Source: Patescibacteria group bacterium
GTDB lineage: Bacteria > Patescibacteria > Paceibacteria > Moranbacterales > UBA1568
NCBI GenBank assembly: GCA_030916685.1
Contig: JAUPWD010000082.1
Span: forward strand, 1 to 6,031
Direction of reading: 5' to 3'
DNA: 6,031 nt
The notes under the pieces are model-generated. The model had not been told where the DNA came from. It made no database searches and saw nothing but the letters and a program-made list of their open reading frames with translations. Below, piece by piece: positions 4,631-6,031 of this stretch (positions within the stretch are counted from its first letter, which is position 1; each line of letters begins with the position of its first letter). The position numbers were made by a program, and so were the translations under genes.

Positions 4631-5656
4631 TCAGGCGTTTCGCTTGATAAGGATATCTTCCACGAAGACCGAGAGCATCATCGTGATCGGAACGGCGAGC
4701 ACGATGCCGATTGGCCCCGCGAGTTCCAGTCCGATCAGGATCGCGATGATGAGCGCGACCGGATTGAGTCCCGCAGAATGCTTCATAACCTGTGGTGCGA
4801 TGACATGTGCCTCGGCCTGATGCGCGATGAAATAGAATACGAGCGCTGCGAAGCCAAGCGCCGGAGAATAAAGGAGTCCGATGAGGATCGCCGGAATCGC
4901 AGCGAGTATCGGCCCGATATACGGAAGGATCTCCATCAGCCCGCCGAAGAAGGCGATGGCGAGAGCATACGGAACACCGAGGAGCGACAGCCCGACATAG
5001 TATATCGCGAATGCAATGAGCATCAGAATCGCCTGACCAAACAGCCACTGACTCGCCTTGCCCTGCATGCGTGACGCGAGCGAGAGAGCGTGCCCATGAT
5101 ATTCCTTCGGCGTGAGCAGGAGGAAGAATTTCTCGATACCCTTCTCCTCGAGAGAGAGGTAGAGCGCGAGGAAGAAGTATCCGATGAAATGAATGAATCC
5201 CTGGAACACACCGACCGTCGTGGCGAATATCTGCGAGAACCATTGATTAATGTTTCCTTCGATGGTCCGGAAGAATTCATCCTTACTGAATTCGAGGCCG
5301 ATACTCTGCGCATAGATTTCCACCCCGCTCATGAACGTATCGAGACGCCTAGCATATTCCGGCCAGTTCGAGAGGAATTGTTTCGCTTCGGAGAAAAAGA
5401 GCGGGAGGAGTACCGCGAGCAGGAGCACTCCCGCGCTCAAGAGGAGCATATACACAATGATCACCGCCATCGTCCGGGATATGCCGAGACTCCGAAACTT
5501 GGCAATCGCGGGAACCAAAGCCGCAGCCGTCAGAACGGCGAGCAATACTACCGCCACAACATCACGAATGAGGTACAGGAAATACACCCCCGCGACGATG
5601 ATCGCCGCGCGGATGAGGAGTTGTGTTCCGGATTCTACCCGCTCATTTATAGACAT
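4631..5656 (-). CDS. AI-2E family transporter-like membrane protein (PF01594, PerM/YdiK/TqsA type)
   Basis: This family of polytopic inner-membrane proteins includes TqsA, linked to autoinducer-2 export, and members tied to sodium or proton exchange; the substrate cannot be read from sequence. The 341-aa length is typical. Hydrophobic segments lie at about 12-50 (two helices), 62-88, 143-168, 205-228, 230-262 (a pair), 265-280 and 298-328. A soluble, partly amphipathic region lies at about 90-140. Family signatures are MEILPYIGPILAAIPAI at 241-257, AEAHVIAPQVMKHSAGLNPV at 281-300 and ELAGPIGIVLAVPI at 311-324. The ATG at 5656 gives a short cytoplasmic N-terminus (MSINERVESGTQ); no Shine-Dalgarno sequence precedes it. 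It follows the four-helix-bundle gene by 39 bases of ATACTTTATACTTC repeats and precedes rsmI by a repeat spacer, so a common leftward transcript is possible. Family assignment is firm; the transported compound is unknown. Confidence 0.9.
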   Translation of the reverse strand: MSINERVESGTQLLIRAAIIVAGVYFLYLIRDVVAVVLLAVLTAAALVPAIAKFRSLGISRTMAVIIVYMLLLSAGVLLLAVLLPLFFSEAKQFLSNWPEYARRLDTFMSGVEIYAQSIGLEFSKDEFFRTIEGNINQWFSQIFATTVGVFQGFIHFIGYFFLALYLSLEEKGIEKFFLLLTPKEYHGHALSLASRMQGKASQWLFGQAILMLIAFAIYYVGLSLLGVPYALAIAFFGGLMEILPYIGPILAAIPAILIGLLYSPALGFAALVFYFIAHQAEAHVIAPQVMKHSAGLNPVALIIAILIGLELAGPIGIVLAVPITMMLSVFVEDILIKRNA

Positions 5657-5661
5657 AATTG

Positions 5662-5696
5662 GAAGTATAAAGTATTTCGTATGAAGTATAAAGTAT
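5662..5696. repeat. Two direct copies of GAAGTATAAAGTAT
   Basis: The 14-bp word occurs perfectly at 5662-5675 and 5683-5696, a 21-bp period, with TTCGTAT between. The second copy reaches the stop codon of the four-helix-bundle gene (5698-5696), and the first ends six bases before the AI-2E-type start codon. The words resemble those of the metG-tatD spacer (1807-1896), so this is another member of the same spacer-repeat family. Confidence 0.8.
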
Positions 5697-6031
5697 CAAT
5701 CAGTCTTACATTTTCGTATCAACCCCGTCATGAGACGGCTCGCTTGAATAGTTCTTTCTGCTATTTTATCAAATAATATTTTATCCAAATAACCTATATC
5801 ACGGACTACAAGCAACTGGCTCTGCAATTCTGTATTTGAGCCCTTCGCTATAGCATAAAATTGTATTTTCTCTTTTGGGCTGTTTCGAGAAAATCCTTCC
5901 GCAATATTCGAAACAATAGAAACAGCAGCACGTCTCATCTGTGATGTCAGACCAAATACCTCGCTCTGTGGAAATTTTTCAGTTGCTCGGTATATATCAA
6001 TAGTCAGTCTATGCGATTCCTTCCATGCTTC
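5696..6031 (-). CDS. Four-helix-bundle protein (PF05635, 23S rRNA intervening-sequence type), start missing
   Basis: The reading frame stays open to the right edge of the window, well upstream of the first in-window ATG at 5938. The visible 111 residues begin EAWKESHRLTIDIY and contain the family signature FGLTSQMRRAAVSIVSNIAEGF at visible residues 26-47, followed by FYAIAKGSNTELQSQL at 58-73. Full-length members are about 115-125 aa, so only a few N-terminal residues are missing. The internal Met (MRRAAV) is not the start, because the preceding residues match the family. These small pentameric helical proteins were first noted in intervening sequences of 23S rRNA genes; free-standing copies are common in uncultivated bacteria and their role is unsettled. 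No rRNA sequence is visible next to it here. It lies 39 bases upstream of the AI-2E-type gene on the same strand. Confidence 0.88.
   Translation of the reverse strand, partial: EAWKESHRLTIDIYRATEKFPQSEVFGLTSQMRRAAVSIVSNIAEGFSRNSPKEKIQFYAIAKGSNTELQSQLLVVRDIGYLDKILFDKIAERTIQASRLMTGLIRKCKTD

Noticed and set aside
4620..5243. 207-codon minus-strand frame
   Set aside because: It overlaps the AI-2E-type gene in another frame, whose family signatures are clear.
5090..5776. 228-codon plus-strand frame rich in Glu and Arg
   Set aside because: It is antisense to the AI-2E-type gene and crosses into the next gene; the charged composition mirrors hydrophobic codons on the other strand.
1..6031. CRISPR array, tRNA or rRNA genes, transposase, defence system
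   Set aside because: No regularly spaced repeats with unique spacers, no cloverleaf or rRNA motifs, and no recognisable transposase or defence proteins were seen. The repeats present are simple or palindromic.
5696..6031. 23S rRNA intervening sequence around the four-helix-bundle gene
   Set aside because: The flanking downstream DNA is a short repeat spacer and then the AI-2E-type gene, with no rRNA sequence.

Overview
The window looks like chromosomal DNA from an uncultivated bacterium, most likely a Patescibacteria/CPR (Parcubacteria-like) lineage. This is inferred from compact housekeeping genes, a four-helix-bundle (PF05635-type) protein, spacers full of AT-rich simple repeats, and short asparagine/glutamine- or lysine-rich repeat insertions inside conserved enzymes. 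I cannot confirm it without a database search. TGA is used as a stop and tryptophan is TGG, so the standard bacterial code fits.

Almost everything is transcribed leftwards (minus strand). In transcription order the genes are: a 5'-truncated four-helix-bundle gene (5696-6031), an AI-2E/PerM-family membrane protein (4631-5656), rsmI (3831-4505), metG (1897-3312), tatD (919-1806), an unrecognised 109-aa acidic protein (372-701) followed by a Rho-independent terminator, and the first 70 codons of atpB (1-211), which runs off the left edge. The order rsmI - gap - metG - tatD recalls the Bacillus rsmI-abrB-metS-yabD cluster of translation and nucleic-acid maintenance genes.

The exception is a single plus-strand gene between rsmI and metG (3520-3759). 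It is a complete monocistronic unit: a near-consensus sigma70-type promoter, a strong Shine-Dalgarno sequence, a 79-aa one-helix membrane or secreted protein that I do not recognise, and a strong terminator. It is the only gene here with a clear Shine-Dalgarno sequence.

The non-coding content is unusually structured. A palindromic element of about 190 bp (741-929), with an 18-bp perfect palindrome at its centre, fills the gap after tatD and overlaps the tatD stop codon. A 43-bp repeat sits directly in front of both the atpB and metG start codons. Several AT-rich simple-repeat families occur in spacers and as in-frame insertions in tatD (three sites) and metG (one), and one abuts the rsmI start. 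No tRNA, rRNA, CRISPR array, transposase or defence gene was found.
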